In this document: positions 52,970-61,678 of the stretch, in pieces
How the letters are laid out: every line of letters starts with the position of its first letter
Numbering within the stretch: position 1 is the stretch's first letter
From: Calvatia gigantea
Taxonomy: Eukaryota > Basidiomycota > Agaricomycetes > Agaricales > Lycoperdaceae
Assembly: GCA_025093985.1 (NCBI GenBank)
Contig: JACAAK010000021.1
Coordinates: 1 to 64,000, forward strand
Length of the DNA stretch: 64,000 bases
Direction of reading: 5' to 3'
Made by a program: the position numbers and the translations under genes
The notes under the pieces: model-generated
Database searches by the model: none
What the model saw: the letters and a program-made list of their open reading frames with translations, nothing else
What the model was told of the DNA's origin: nothing

Positions 52970-54804
52970 TAACCGACATAAATTCTTTAAAATACTCCAG
53001 CCAGCAACCTAGACAAATACAGGCGCTAGCTAGATGTATGAAGACTGGTAGGGCATCCCCAAGCACGATCTGTTTGAGCATCCTCCACGTAACGTGGTCG
53101 GGGCCCGGCGCAGAGACCTTAGAGCAGGCAGACAGTGTGTCCACCAGCTCCTTGGCCGAGAAGTCCACCCATTCCCGCCGCAGTAGCATAGGGAGTGGAT
53201 CAATAACAGGAGTATCACACTCCCGCCCGGAAGCGGAGTTGTAGGTACCGTGAAGGGCCTCCCAAAGGGAGTCCATAGTGTGACAAGGTTCCCCCTGGTA
53301 GGAGATAGCCTTGCACGCAGGCAACTTGTGCGCCTTGACCCATTCCATAAGGTCCCAAGGGTGCTTGTTGGTCTCAGCAATTTCCTCAATCTTCTCATCA
53401 AAGAATTTGCGCTTCTTAGATGCCACAACACATCGAAATGCCTTCCAGTCAGCAGGGTCCGAGGAATCCCTGTGGGCCTGGAGGGCGACCCTGCAATCCT
53501 CATCCCACCAGGGCTGAGACTTCGCAGATATGTGCACCTCCACAGTGTGGCGGTGCCACACTGCAGAGAACACCAACCCAATAGCCGATGCCAGGACGTT
53601 AACATCCCGCGCTGAGGTAAGGGGATAATCCCGAAGATCATACACCCCTTCTCCGATCTCGTCAAGAAACTGCAATTCTGCAGTCGCTGCCGAGTTCTTG
53701 GGAAAAGCCCTTCTGACATTTGTGATGTCTTCAGGGTGGATAGGGATCGTGACAGACAGCGGATGGTGGTCCGATGGGCCTGTCAGATCTGATCTGATCT
53801 GGGGATGTGCAATGCGCCACCTGAGATCAGAGATAAAGATCAGATCAATCACCGATTGGTGCTTGGTCGGATCTCGGGGTACATGTTGTAAAGAGGTGCG
53901 CGTGGGGGACGTTGAGACGGTCCTAACAGTGGTGGAACGAAGTCTATTGGATTAATATTAAAGGAGGAAATCCACAATTACTGTGGACAACTGTAAGAGA
54001 CTAGATAATGAAGTTACAATACTTTGCTCACCTGTGGACAACTGTAAGAGACTAAAGGCTCTCAAAGCGTCCACAGGAAGCTACAAGTCCACCTGTGTCA
54101 CGTGACTCATCACCTGACTAAAACTCCGTCAGTGATAAGTCCCAATCTATCTATAGGACTGATGAGACCACATCTAACACATGTGTAGAAGCCCTAGAAT
54201 CTGGAAGCCAGATCCCAAGGCCGAGGTCATCGGCAGCTTCCAAGAGCTGCTGGGCGGGTCGGTGGTGATGTGGGACGCCGTCGTCCCACTCACATAAATG
54301 GCAATTAAAATCGCCTCCCATGTAGTGCATCTGGGGTAAAGAATCGCGCTTCTCATAGAGAAGCTTGATTGCAGTATGCTCATCATCAGAATAAACATTC
54401 ATGAAATGGCGCTCGTGGCCATGATTGAAGATGGTGAGAACCATCACATCTCGGTGGTCAACAAGGTCCTGCCTTAGCGAGGGCCTCAGTCTCTTGACCC
54501 GTGTGTGGACAAAAGTCATGACACGCGGTCGATTTCATTCCTCCGCAGTGGAGGCCAGCCTCACCATATACAACCACTCAGGGTGCTTAGGTGCTCCGAT
54601 GACAGGCTCACCCTTGGCATCAAGCGTCAAGGGGGCGGATCTAATCGTTTGCCAGGGTGGCTCCTGGATGAAGATGATGTTGAAGTTGTCTTTCTCAGAC
54701 TCTAGTAGTGTGTCCAATAACATGTAATTCTTTGCTACATTAAAAGACAATATACGTATTTTACCCTTCACGAAACGCCTCAACTCGTCATGCTCGGGGT
54801 TCAT
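52970..54804 (-). pseudogene. LINE beta ORF2: APE endonuclease and start of RT
   Basis: ATG at 54804 overlaps the ORF1b stop (ATGA). Endonuclease motifs in order: RILSFNVAKNY, IIFIQEPPW, YMGGDFNCHLCEWD, VIDLIFISDL and SDHHPLSV, the APE-type Asn, Glu, Asp-Asn and Ser-Asp-His set. The region before RT (KVSAPGPDHVTWRMLKQIV) is the usual LINE entry to the RT domain and ends at YFKEFMSV. Defects are TGA at 54535-54537 (CGA in LINE 2, CAA in LINE 3) and the solo LTR at 53887-54179. Confidence 0.9.
53887..54179 (-). repeat. Solo LTR of a Copia J-related family
   Basis: 293 bases, TGTAAAGAGG to CATCTAACA, flanked by CATGT at 53882-53886 and 54180-54184. LINE 3 shows the empty site GTACATGTGTAG. It shares GTCCTAACA, CTGTGGACAACTGTAAGAGA-type repeats and AGCGTCCACAGG with the reverse complement of J's LTR, hence a related family. 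Confidence 0.9.
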
Positions 54805-55784
54805 TGCGCGGATGCTGAATTGTTATCAGCGGATTGTGATGCCATTCTTGAGAGACAGCGTTCACTCACCTTTCTATAGTGCTCTTTGATCCACTTGGCC
54901 TCATACCGGTGGCGCCAAAGCTGGCACGAATGGGAGTCGGCACGGTGCTCGCCACCACAGTTCAGACACTTGAATTTGTGGGGACATGGTTGTCCCTCAG
55001 GGGTGGCCTTGTTGAGATCCTTAGGATGACAACAGCTGGCGACGGCGTGGTGGTTCTCAGAAGTGTGAGGCCCAGCGCAGATAGGGCACCTGTTCGACCG
55101 AGATCGACAGATAGCAGTGGGGTGGCCCCAGTACCAGCAACGCTGACACCAGGGGACCCCGGTACGGGCGGAGGCCTGCTGCACATGGCAGGAGTGCGTT
55201 CCAATCTGGACAGTGCGCCCCACAAGACGCTTCATCCGAGTGCCAGTCTTAGAGTTGGCTAGGTCGAGCCAAGCTGTGCATGTGTCAGAGCTGGTGGAGT
55301 TGCGCGAAATGCGTGGGGTATGAGACAGCATGGCAAAGTCCTCACGGTGCAGAGACTTCGACAAATGGCCCAGGAGTCGTTCGACAGTCATGGCTTTGCG
55401 GCCGAGTTCGTTGATAAATGGAATATCCACAATCCTGATGTAGAACGTGGAGTCGGGTACACGGAGCTGGAGCTTAACACCCTCAGCAACCGCCTTGTGG
55501 GCCCACTCGTCGATGATGGCAACATCCTTTGGAGTGGGGGCAAAGTTGGTGAGCAACGACCAAGCGTTGGCCATGCTCAAGCGAACGGACTCGATCCTGC
55601 AGCGGACACGAGCTTGAACAAGACCTCTGTTGATGACCTCAACAAAGTGGTTAGTCTGAGGGCGGGGGGCACCTTCCGGCACAGCGACCACTGTCATGAG
55701 GAGCTGTCGACGGTTGGGACCAGCCGTGACATTGTCGGGGCACTTGGACTTGCCTTGTGCCGAGGGTTCCACCTCGCGAGCCAT
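54801..55784 (-). CDS. LINE beta ORF1b: CCHC nucleic-acid-binding protein, intact
   Basis: 327 codons, ATG to TGA. The N-terminal half carries EVINRGLVQARVRCRIESV and VKLQLRVPDSTFYIRIVDIP, probably a folded RNA-binding domain. The C-terminal part has three Cys/His motifs (CQRCWYWGHPTAIC, CPICAGPHTSENHHAVASCC, CLNCGGEHRADSHSC), the usual ORF1p zinc knuckles of fungal and insect LINEs. The stop overlaps the ORF2 start as ATGA. Upstream, the ORF1a stop lies in the same frame only 9 bases away. Confidence 0.9.
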   Translation of the reverse strand: MAREVEPSAQGKSKCPDNVTAGPNRRQLLMTVVAVPEGAPRPQTNHFVEVINRGLVQARVRCRIESVRLSMANAWSLLTNFAPTPKDVAIIDEWAHKAVAEGVKLQLRVPDSTFYIRIVDIPFINELGRKAMTVERLLGHLSKSLHREDFAMLSHTPRISRNSTSSDTCTAWLDLANSKTGTRMKRLVGRTVQIGTHSCHVQQASARTGVPWCQRCWYWGHPTAICRSRSNRCPICAGPHTSENHHAVASCCHPKDLNKATPEGQPCPHKFKCLNCGGEHRADSHSCQLWRHRYEAKWIKEHYRKVSERCLSRMASQSADNNSASAQ

Positions 55785-55793
55785 AGCTACGAC

Positions 55794-56906
55794 TCACTTG
55801 GGTTCAAGCTCTGGGAACGACTGCGCAACACGCACAGCCATAACCACAGGGATTTGGGCAGACTTGCCCTTGCCAGAGGAAGATAGTGTCTGCACGTATG
55901 AGGACGGCACCGCCTTCTTCTTCTTGGTGATATTGAGGGGGCGCACCGGACCAGGTTGGACCGGCGCACTCCTTCGCTGCTGCTGCAGGGCAATCCGCTT
56001 TGCCTCTGCATTCTTTCAGATCGACTCAACGAGATCCCGCTCACAGCGAGCAGGACGGACGGGCTGAGGCGGAGGTGGTGGTGTGGGAGCTCTAACCGGC
56101 TTCGATCTACCGGATCTAGGCGTGGAGCCTCCCATATCAGTGTCAACATCGCCTGAGCCAGCCGGCCGAGGCGGAGGAGTAGCTCTCCTGGCTGGCAGGG
56201 GTTGAGCGTAGCGAGAGGCAATGTTGGCCACAGTGTGACCCCCGAGCCAACTCGGATTAGACTGACCAGTTGGAGAGCGATCCAACCAGCCATTGTTAGA
56301 CAGGGACTGGACAAACGCCAAGGCGGTGCCCAGTACCACTGTGGTAGATTCCGCGCTAAGCGGCATAGCATGCACGGACCTGAACCAGGAGGACAGGTTG
56401 TGCAGGGATTCAGCTGCACCCTGGACGTCCACAGCGAGGTGTTCTTCGTCACCTGCCAACGCCGCTATGGATGGAGCATACTCCAGATCGCCGAACGACT
56501 CCACTGACATATCTCTGCCAGTAGAGCTCCCAGGGGGATCGGTGGCGATTGCAGAAGCAGCAGCCCCAGGGGCCACCACCTCATCCTCGTCACCATCGAA
56601 AGGGTCCTCCGTCTCCATTGGCGCAGGAGAGGGGGAGGTAGCACGAGAGGGAGCATGGGACTGAGGTCGTGCGGTTCCACTCAAGGAGGCTGTCGATGGC
56701 GGCCGTGCCATAATCGGAACGGCAGCGTACCATTGGCACGTGCCCTCCCCAGAAGATGCCTGGGTCGAGGCGCGGGTTTGGTAGCGGGGCTGTGGCTGCT
56801 GAGAGCCCACACCCGGAATACGAGAGATCGGGTCGGGGGACGATTGTGGCAGGACCGGGTCGTCAGCCCACGGGTCGTGTGATGAGCTGGGTGGCTTGCG
56901 GCTCAT
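55794..56906 (-). pseudogene. LINE beta ORF1a with one internal TGA
   Basis: 370 codons in the intact sister (57214-58326). Here a TGA at 56016-56018 replaces Arg in SIRKNAE. Pro/Ser/Thr-rich N-terminus (SSSHDPWADDP), an acidic middle (DPFDGDEDEVV), a helical region (AAESLHNLSSWFRSVHAM, LGTALAFVQSLSNNGWLD), then a Pro/Arg-rich part (RATPPPRPAG) and a Lys-rich end (NITKKKKA). No known domain recognised. It ends with TGA, followed by GTC GTA GCT ATG. Confidence 0.85.
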
Positions 56907-57030
56907 ACCAGTGAGTAGTTCAGCAACTAGGGACGTGCCCTAGCCAAGAGTTGGGGTTGCGGTGTATTCAATATGACTAGATTACAGTAACCGCCCCGTT
57001 GGTAGTGGTGGTTGCTGGAAAAGGAAGGTG

Positions 57031-57089
57031 GCTGTAAAGCACTTATTTCGCTATCTGAAGGGAACTGTTGAGTACAAGCTTGTCTACAA
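57031..57089 (+). pseudogene. Copia RNase H scrap between two head-to-head LINEs
   Basis: 59 bases encoding AVKHLFRYLKGTVEYKLVYN, matching Copia J RNase H (AVKHLLRYLKGTMDYKLVYK) in protein and partly in DNA. It is the only remnant of the target into which the two LINE 5' ends were placed. Confidence 0.85.
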
Positions 57090-57213
57090 CACCTTCCTTT
57101 TCCAGCAACCACCACCATCAATGGGGCGGTTACTGTAGTCTAGTCGAATTGAACACACCGCAACCCCAACGTTTGGCTAGGGTACATCCCTAGTTGCTGA
57201 ATCACTCGCTGGT

Positions 57214-58326
57214 ATGAGCCGTAGGCCACCCAGCTCATCTAACGACCCGTGGGCCGATGATCCGGTTCCGCCGCAATTGTCCTCAGACCCGATCGCTCGT
57301 ATCCCGGGTATGGGCTCCCAGCAGCCACAACCTTGCTACCAGACCCGCGCCTTAACCCAGGCATCCGCTGGGGAGGGCACACGCCAATGGTACACCGCCG
57401 TCCCAATCATGGCATGGCCGCCATCAACAACCTCCTCAAGTGGAACTGCCCGATCTCGGTCCCATGCTCCCTCTCGTGCTACCTCCCCCTCTCCTACACC
57501 AATGGAGATGGCAGACCCTTTCGATGACAACAAGGATGAGGTGGTGGCCCCTGGGGCTGCTGCTTCTGCGATTGTCACTGATCCCCCTGGGAGCTCCGCT
57601 GGCAGAGGCATGTCAGTGGAGTCGTTCGGTGATTTGGAGTATGCTCCATCCGTAGCGGCACTGGCAGGTGATGAAGAACACCTCGCTGTGGATGTCCAAG
57701 GCGCAGCCGAATCCCTGCACAACCTGGCCTCCTGGTTCAGGTCTGTGTATGCTATGCTGCTTAACGCGGAATCTACCACAGTGGTACTGGGTGCCGCCTT
57801 GGCATTTGTCCAGTCCCTGTCTAACAATGGCTGGTTGGATCACTCTCCAACTGGTCAGTCTAATCCGAGTTGGCTTGGAGGTCACACTGTGGCCAACATT
57901 GCCTCTCGCTATGCTCATCCCCTGCCAGCCAGGAGAGCTACTCCTCCGCCTCGGCCATCTGGCTCAGGTGATGTTGATGCTGATATGGGAGGCTCCATGC
58001 CTAGATCCGGTAGATCAAAGCCGGCCAGAGCTCCCGCACCACCACCTCCATTTCAGCCTGTCCGTCCTGCTCGTTGTGAGTGGGATCTCGTCAAGTCGAT
58101 CCGAAAGAATGCAGAGGCAAAGCACCTTGCCCTGCAGCAGCAGCGGAGGAGTGCGCCGGTCCAACCTGGTCCGGTGCGCCCTCTTAACATCACCAAGAAG
58201 AAGAAGGCAGTGCTGTCCTCGTACGCGCAGATGCTATCTTCCTCTGGCAAGGGCAAGTCTGCCCAAATCCCTGTGGTCACGGCGGTGCATGTTGCGCAGT
58301 CGTTCCCAGAGCTTGAACCCAAGTGA
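57214..58326 (+). CDS. LINE 2 ORF1a, intact
   Basis: 370 codons. Same architecture as the beta copy: disordered Pro/Ser/Gln N-terminus, acidic stretch DPFDDNKDEVV, helical block LHNLASWFRSVYAM and LGAALAFVQSLSNNG, Pro-rich and Lys-rich C-terminus (SIRKNAEAKHLALQQQRRS, NITKKKKAVLS). It ends TGA; nine bases later and in frame is the ORF1b ATG. Function unknown; the basic end suggests RNA binding. Confidence 0.88.
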   Translation: MSRRPPSSSNDPWADDPVPPQLSSDPIARIPGMGSQQPQPCYQTRALTQASAGEGTRQWYTAVPIMAWPPSTTSSSGTARSRSHAPSRATSPSPTPMEMADPFDDNKDEVVAPGAAASAIVTDPPGSSAGRGMSVESFGDLEYAPSVAALAGDEEHLAVDVQGAAESLHNLASWFRSVYAMLLNAESTTVVLGAALAFVQSLSNNGWLDHSPTGQSNPSWLGGHTVANIASRYAHPLPARRATPPPRPSGSGDVDADMGGSMPRSGRSKPARAPAPPPPFQPVRPARCEWDLVKSIRKNAEAKHLALQQQRRSAPVQPGPVRPLNITKKKKAVLSSYAQMLSSSGKGKSAQIPVVTAVHVAQSFPELEPK

Positions 58327-58335
58327 GTCGTAGCT

Positions 58336-60143
58336 ATGGCTCATGAGGCTGAACCCTTGGCGCAAGGCAAGTCCAAGCGCCCCGACAATGTCACAGCTGG
58401 TCCCAACCGTTGGCAGCTCCTCATGACCGCAGTTGCCCGCCCTCAGACTAATCACTTTGTTGAAGTCATCAACAGAGGCCTTGTACAAGCTCGTGTCCGC
58501 TACAGGATCAAGTCGGTTCACTCGAGCACGGCCAACTCTTGGTCGTTGCTCACTAACTACGCCCCCACTCCGAAGGATGTTGCCATCATCGACGAGTGGG
58601 CCCACAAGGTGGTTGCTGAGGGCGTTAAGCTCCAGCTCCGTGTCCCCGACTCCACGTCCTACATCAGGATTGTGGATGTCCCATTCATCAATGAACTTGG
58701 CCGCAAAGCCATGACCATCGAATGGCTCCTGGGCCATCTGTCGAAGTCTCCGCATCGCGAGGACTTTGCCATGCTGTCTCACACCCCGTGCATCTCGCGC
58801 AACTCCACCAGCTCTGACACCTGCACAGCTTGGCTCGACTTAGCCGACTCTAAGACTGGCACCCAGATGAAGCGTCTTTTTATTTTTTTATTTTTTTTAT
58901 TTCATGGCTTGCGCCAATTTATAACACGGTGCCCGATCGCAGTCCGCGTGTAGCTAAGTACAAAGCCCCAACTACAAGGTCCAATGAGTTAAGAGTAATC
59001 TACTGTTCAGAAGGAGCCCAACCCAACCCAAGCCAGGCGCAATGCCCACCCAGACCAAACCAGACCCCCCTTACTTGCTAAACCCCCCGGTCACCCGAAA
59101 TGCCCATCACACTGAAGAAGACCCAGTTGCCCAGGTCTTGTGGTGTACACCCAGTGACGCATTGTCGCAGCGCGACGGTGCCCTGATCATCCCTCAAGCA
59201 GCGGACCCAGCGGCAGCGGCGGCCGGGTGCCCTCAGGGGGACAGGTGTAGTCAGGAGAGCCAGCGCAAGGAGCCCCCACTTGGAGCCGCCTTACCCCCAA
59301 CTTCCCAAGTGAAAGGGTATCAGCCCAGACCTGACCCAGAACAACACAGTAGGCAGGGTAGCAACTCGAAGCGCCGCCTAGACGGTGCCCAAGAAAGCAG
59401 CTTAGCAGGACGAACCCGCACCACCACCCGGGGACCCCACCCCCGTTGTTTTACGCCTCCGCCCCCCACGAAGCCCCTAACCAGGCCCAGGAAAGGAGCA
59501 CCACTAGCCAAGGCCAGAAGCACCCCCCAGGGACCCAACCCCTGTTGCCTTGCGACTTCTCCACCTAGTAGGTCAGAAGACCAGCGGCACCGTAGGGACC
59601 CCCCACGCGCGCCAGCTCAGCCGATCCCAGCATCATCTGGTCTGAACGCAAAAGCACCAGGGTTCGCGTTCAGGAAGTCAATCAGCTCACGGATGGTCTG
59701 AGGAGCAGATGAAGCGTCTTGTGGGGCGCACCGTCCAGATCGGAACGCACTCCTGCTGCGTGCAGCAGGCCTCCGCCCGTACCAGGGTCCCCTAGTGTCA
59801 GCATTGCTGGTACTGGGGCCACCCCACTGCTATCTGTCGATCCCGGTCGAACAGGTGCCCTATCTGTGCTGGGCCTCACACCTTTGAGAACCACTGCGCT
59901 GTCGCCGGCTGTTGTCATCCCAAGGATCTCAACAAGGCTACCCCCAAGGGACAACCGTGTCCCCACAAATTCAAATGTCTTAACTGCGGTGGGGAACACT
60001 GTGCCAACTCCCATTCGTGCCAGCTTTGGCGCCACCGGTATGAGGCCAAGTGGATCAAAGAGCACTATAGAAAGGTGAGTGAACGCCGTCTCTCAAGGAT
60101 GGCATCACGATCCGCTGATAACACTTCAGCATCCGCGCAATGA
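58336..60143 (+). pseudogene. LINE 2 ORF1b, split by a LINE fragment
   Basis: Coding parts 58336-58878 and 59721-60143. The first encodes the domain ending DSKTGTQMKRL; the second resumes at LVGRTVQIGTH and contains the zinc motifs (one TAG before CQHCWYWGHPTAIC, then CPICAGPHTFENH and CLNCGGEHCANSHSC). The insertion duplicated 15 bases of this gene. The stop overlaps the ORF2 ATG as ATGA. Confidence 0.88.
58879..59705 (-). mobile_element. 5'-truncated LINE fragment with a 15-base target duplication
   Basis: 827 bases of the same LINE family's 3' end on the minus strand, with an A-rich tail (T-rich TTTATTTTTTTATTTTTTTT on the plus strand). It is flanked by CAGATGAAGCGTCTT at 58864-58878 and 59706-59720. 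It covers the 3' untranslated region and the last codons of ORF2, like 45596-46430. A textbook target-primed insertion. Confidence 0.95.
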
Positions 60144-60715
60144 ACCCCGAACCTGACGAGTTGAAGTGTTTCGTGAAGGGTAGATTACGTATACTGTCTT
60201 TTAATGTAGCCAAAAACTATGCATTATTGGACACTCTACTAGAATCTGAGAAAGATAACTTCGACATCGTGTTCGTCCAGGAACCTCCCTGGTGAATGAT
60301 AAGATCTGCCCCCTCAACACTTGACGCCGAGGGTAAGCCCGTCATCGGAGCACCTAAGCACCCTGAGTGGTTGTACATGGTGAGGCTGGCCTCCTTTGGG
60401 GAGGAACGAGATCGACCCCGTGTTATGGCTTATGTCCACACACAGATCAAGAGACTGAGGCCCTCGTTAAGGAGGGACCTTATTGACCACCGGGATGTGA
60501 TGGTTGTTACCATCTTCAATCACGGCCATGAACGCCATCTCATGAATGTCTATTCTGACGATGAGCACACTGTGATCAGGCTTCTCTATGAGAAGCGTGA
60601 TTCTTTACCCCAGATGCATTACATGGGAGGCGATTTCAATTGCCATTTGCGTGAGTGGGACGATAACATCCCGCATCACCACTGACCTGCCCAGCAGCTC
60701 ATGGAAGCTGCCGAC
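60140..60715 (+). pseudogene. LINE 2 ORF2 endonuclease, truncated
   Basis: Encodes RILSFNVAKNYALLD, IVFVQEPPW, VYSDDEH and YMGGDFNCHLREWD. Stops: TGA at 60293-60295 (CAA in LINE beta and LINE 3) and TGA after HHH. It ends where LINE 3 begins. Confidence 0.87.
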
Positions 60716-61678
60716 TCGGTGCAAGGCAAGTCCAAGTGCCTGGACAATGTCACGGCTGGTCCCAACCGCCGACAGCTTCTCATGACAGCGGTCGCTGTGC
60801 CAGAAGGTGCCCCCCGCCCTCAGACTAACCACTTTGTTGAAGTCATCAACAGAGGTCTTGTTCAAGCTCGTGTCCGCTGCAGGATCGAGTCCGTTCGCTC
60901 GAGCACGGCCAACTCCTGGTCGTTGCTCACTAACTTTGCCCCCACTCCAAAGGATGTCACCATCATCGATGAGTGGGCCCACAAGACGGTTGCTGAGGGT
61001 GTTAAGCTCCAGCTCCATGTCCCTGACTCCACGTCCTATATCAGGATTGTGGACATTCCATTTATCGACAAACTCAGCCGCAAAGCCATGACCGTCGAAC
61101 GGCTCCTGGGCCATTTGTCGAAGTCTCCGCACCGCGAGGACTTTGCCATGTTGTCTCATACCCCGCGCATTTCGCGCAACTCCACCAGCTCTGACACCTG
61201 CACAGCTTGGCTCGACTTAGCCAACTCTAAGACTGGCACCCGGATGAAGCGTCTTGTGGGGCGCACCGTCCAGATTGGAATGCACTCCTGCCGTGTGCAG
61301 CAGGCCTCCGCTCGTACCGGGGTCCCCTGGTGTCAGCGTTGCTGGTACTGGGGCCACCCCACCACTATCTGTCAATCTCAGTCAAACAGGTGCCCTATCT
61401 ATGCTGGGCCTCACACCTCTGAGAACTACCACGCTGTCACCGGCTGTTGTCATCCCAAGGATCTCAACAAGGCTACCCCCAAGGGACAGCCGTGTCCCCA
61501 CAAATTCAAGTGTCTTAACTGCGGTGGCGAGCACCGCACCGACTCCCATTCGTGCCAGCTTTGGTGCCACCGGTATGAGGCCAAGTGGATTAAAGAGCAC
61601 TATAGAAAGGTGAGTGAACACTGTCTCTCAAGAATGGCGTCACAATCCGCTGATAACACTTCAGCATCTGCGCAATGA
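60701..61678 (+). CDS. LINE 3 ORF1b with five residues of LINE 2 ORF2 at its front
   Basis: 325 codons. The ATG and MEAAD come from LINE 2 ORF2; from SVQGKSK on it is ORF1b, complete to TGA, with zinc motifs CQRCWYWGHPTTIC, CPIYAGPHTSENYHAVTGCC (one Cys changed to Tyr) and CLNCGGEHRTDSHSC. The junction keeps the frame, so a start codon was regained by chance. The stop overlaps the ORF2 start as ATGA. Confidence 0.88.
   Translation: MEAADSVQGKSKCLDNVTAGPNRRQLLMTAVAVPEGAPRPQTNHFVEVINRGLVQARVRCRIESVRSSTANSWSLLTNFAPTPKDVTIIDEWAHKTVAEGVKLQLHVPDSTSYIRIVDIPFIDKLSRKAMTVERLLGHLSKSPHREDFAMLSHTPRISRNSTSSDTCTAWLDLANSKTGTRMKRLVGRTVQIGMHSCRVQQASARTGVPWCQRCWYWGHPTTICQSQSNRCPIYAGPHTSENYHAVTGCCHPKDLNKATPKGQPCPHKFKCLNCGGEHRTDSHSCQLWCHRYEAKWIKEHYRKVSEHCLSRMASQSADNTSASAQ

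Larger units (their letters stand above)
52970..57030 (-). mobile_element. LINE beta: 5' part of a non-LTR retrotransposon
   Basis: Reads leftward from a complete 5' end (CACCTTCC at about 57030) through ORF1a, ORF1b and the ORF2 endonuclease and N-terminal RT linker, stopping at Copia J. A solo Copia-like LTR interrupts ORF2. The 5' end is identical in position to that of LINE 2 at about 57090, so both are full length at that end. Confidence 0.92.
57090..60715 (+). mobile_element. LINE 2: plus-strand LINE, cut by LINE 3
   Basis: Begins CACCTTCCTTTTCC with about 124 bases of 5' untranslated region, then ORF1a, ORF1b (split by a LINE fragment) and the ORF2 endonuclease up to GAAGCTGCCGAC at about 60715, where LINE 3 sequence starts. 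It is head to head with LINE beta across 59 bases. Confidence 0.92.

Noticed and set aside
53887..54179. Intron in LINE ORF2
   Set aside because: It has LTR-like ends, a CATGT duplication and similarity to the Copia J LTR, so it is a solo LTR.
59042..59701. 219-codon plus-strand frame opposite the LINE 3' end
   Set aside because: It is antisense to the LINE's 3' untranslated region and ORF2 end, and in the other copy (45691-46423) the same frame is broken. Probably a GC-rich chance frame.
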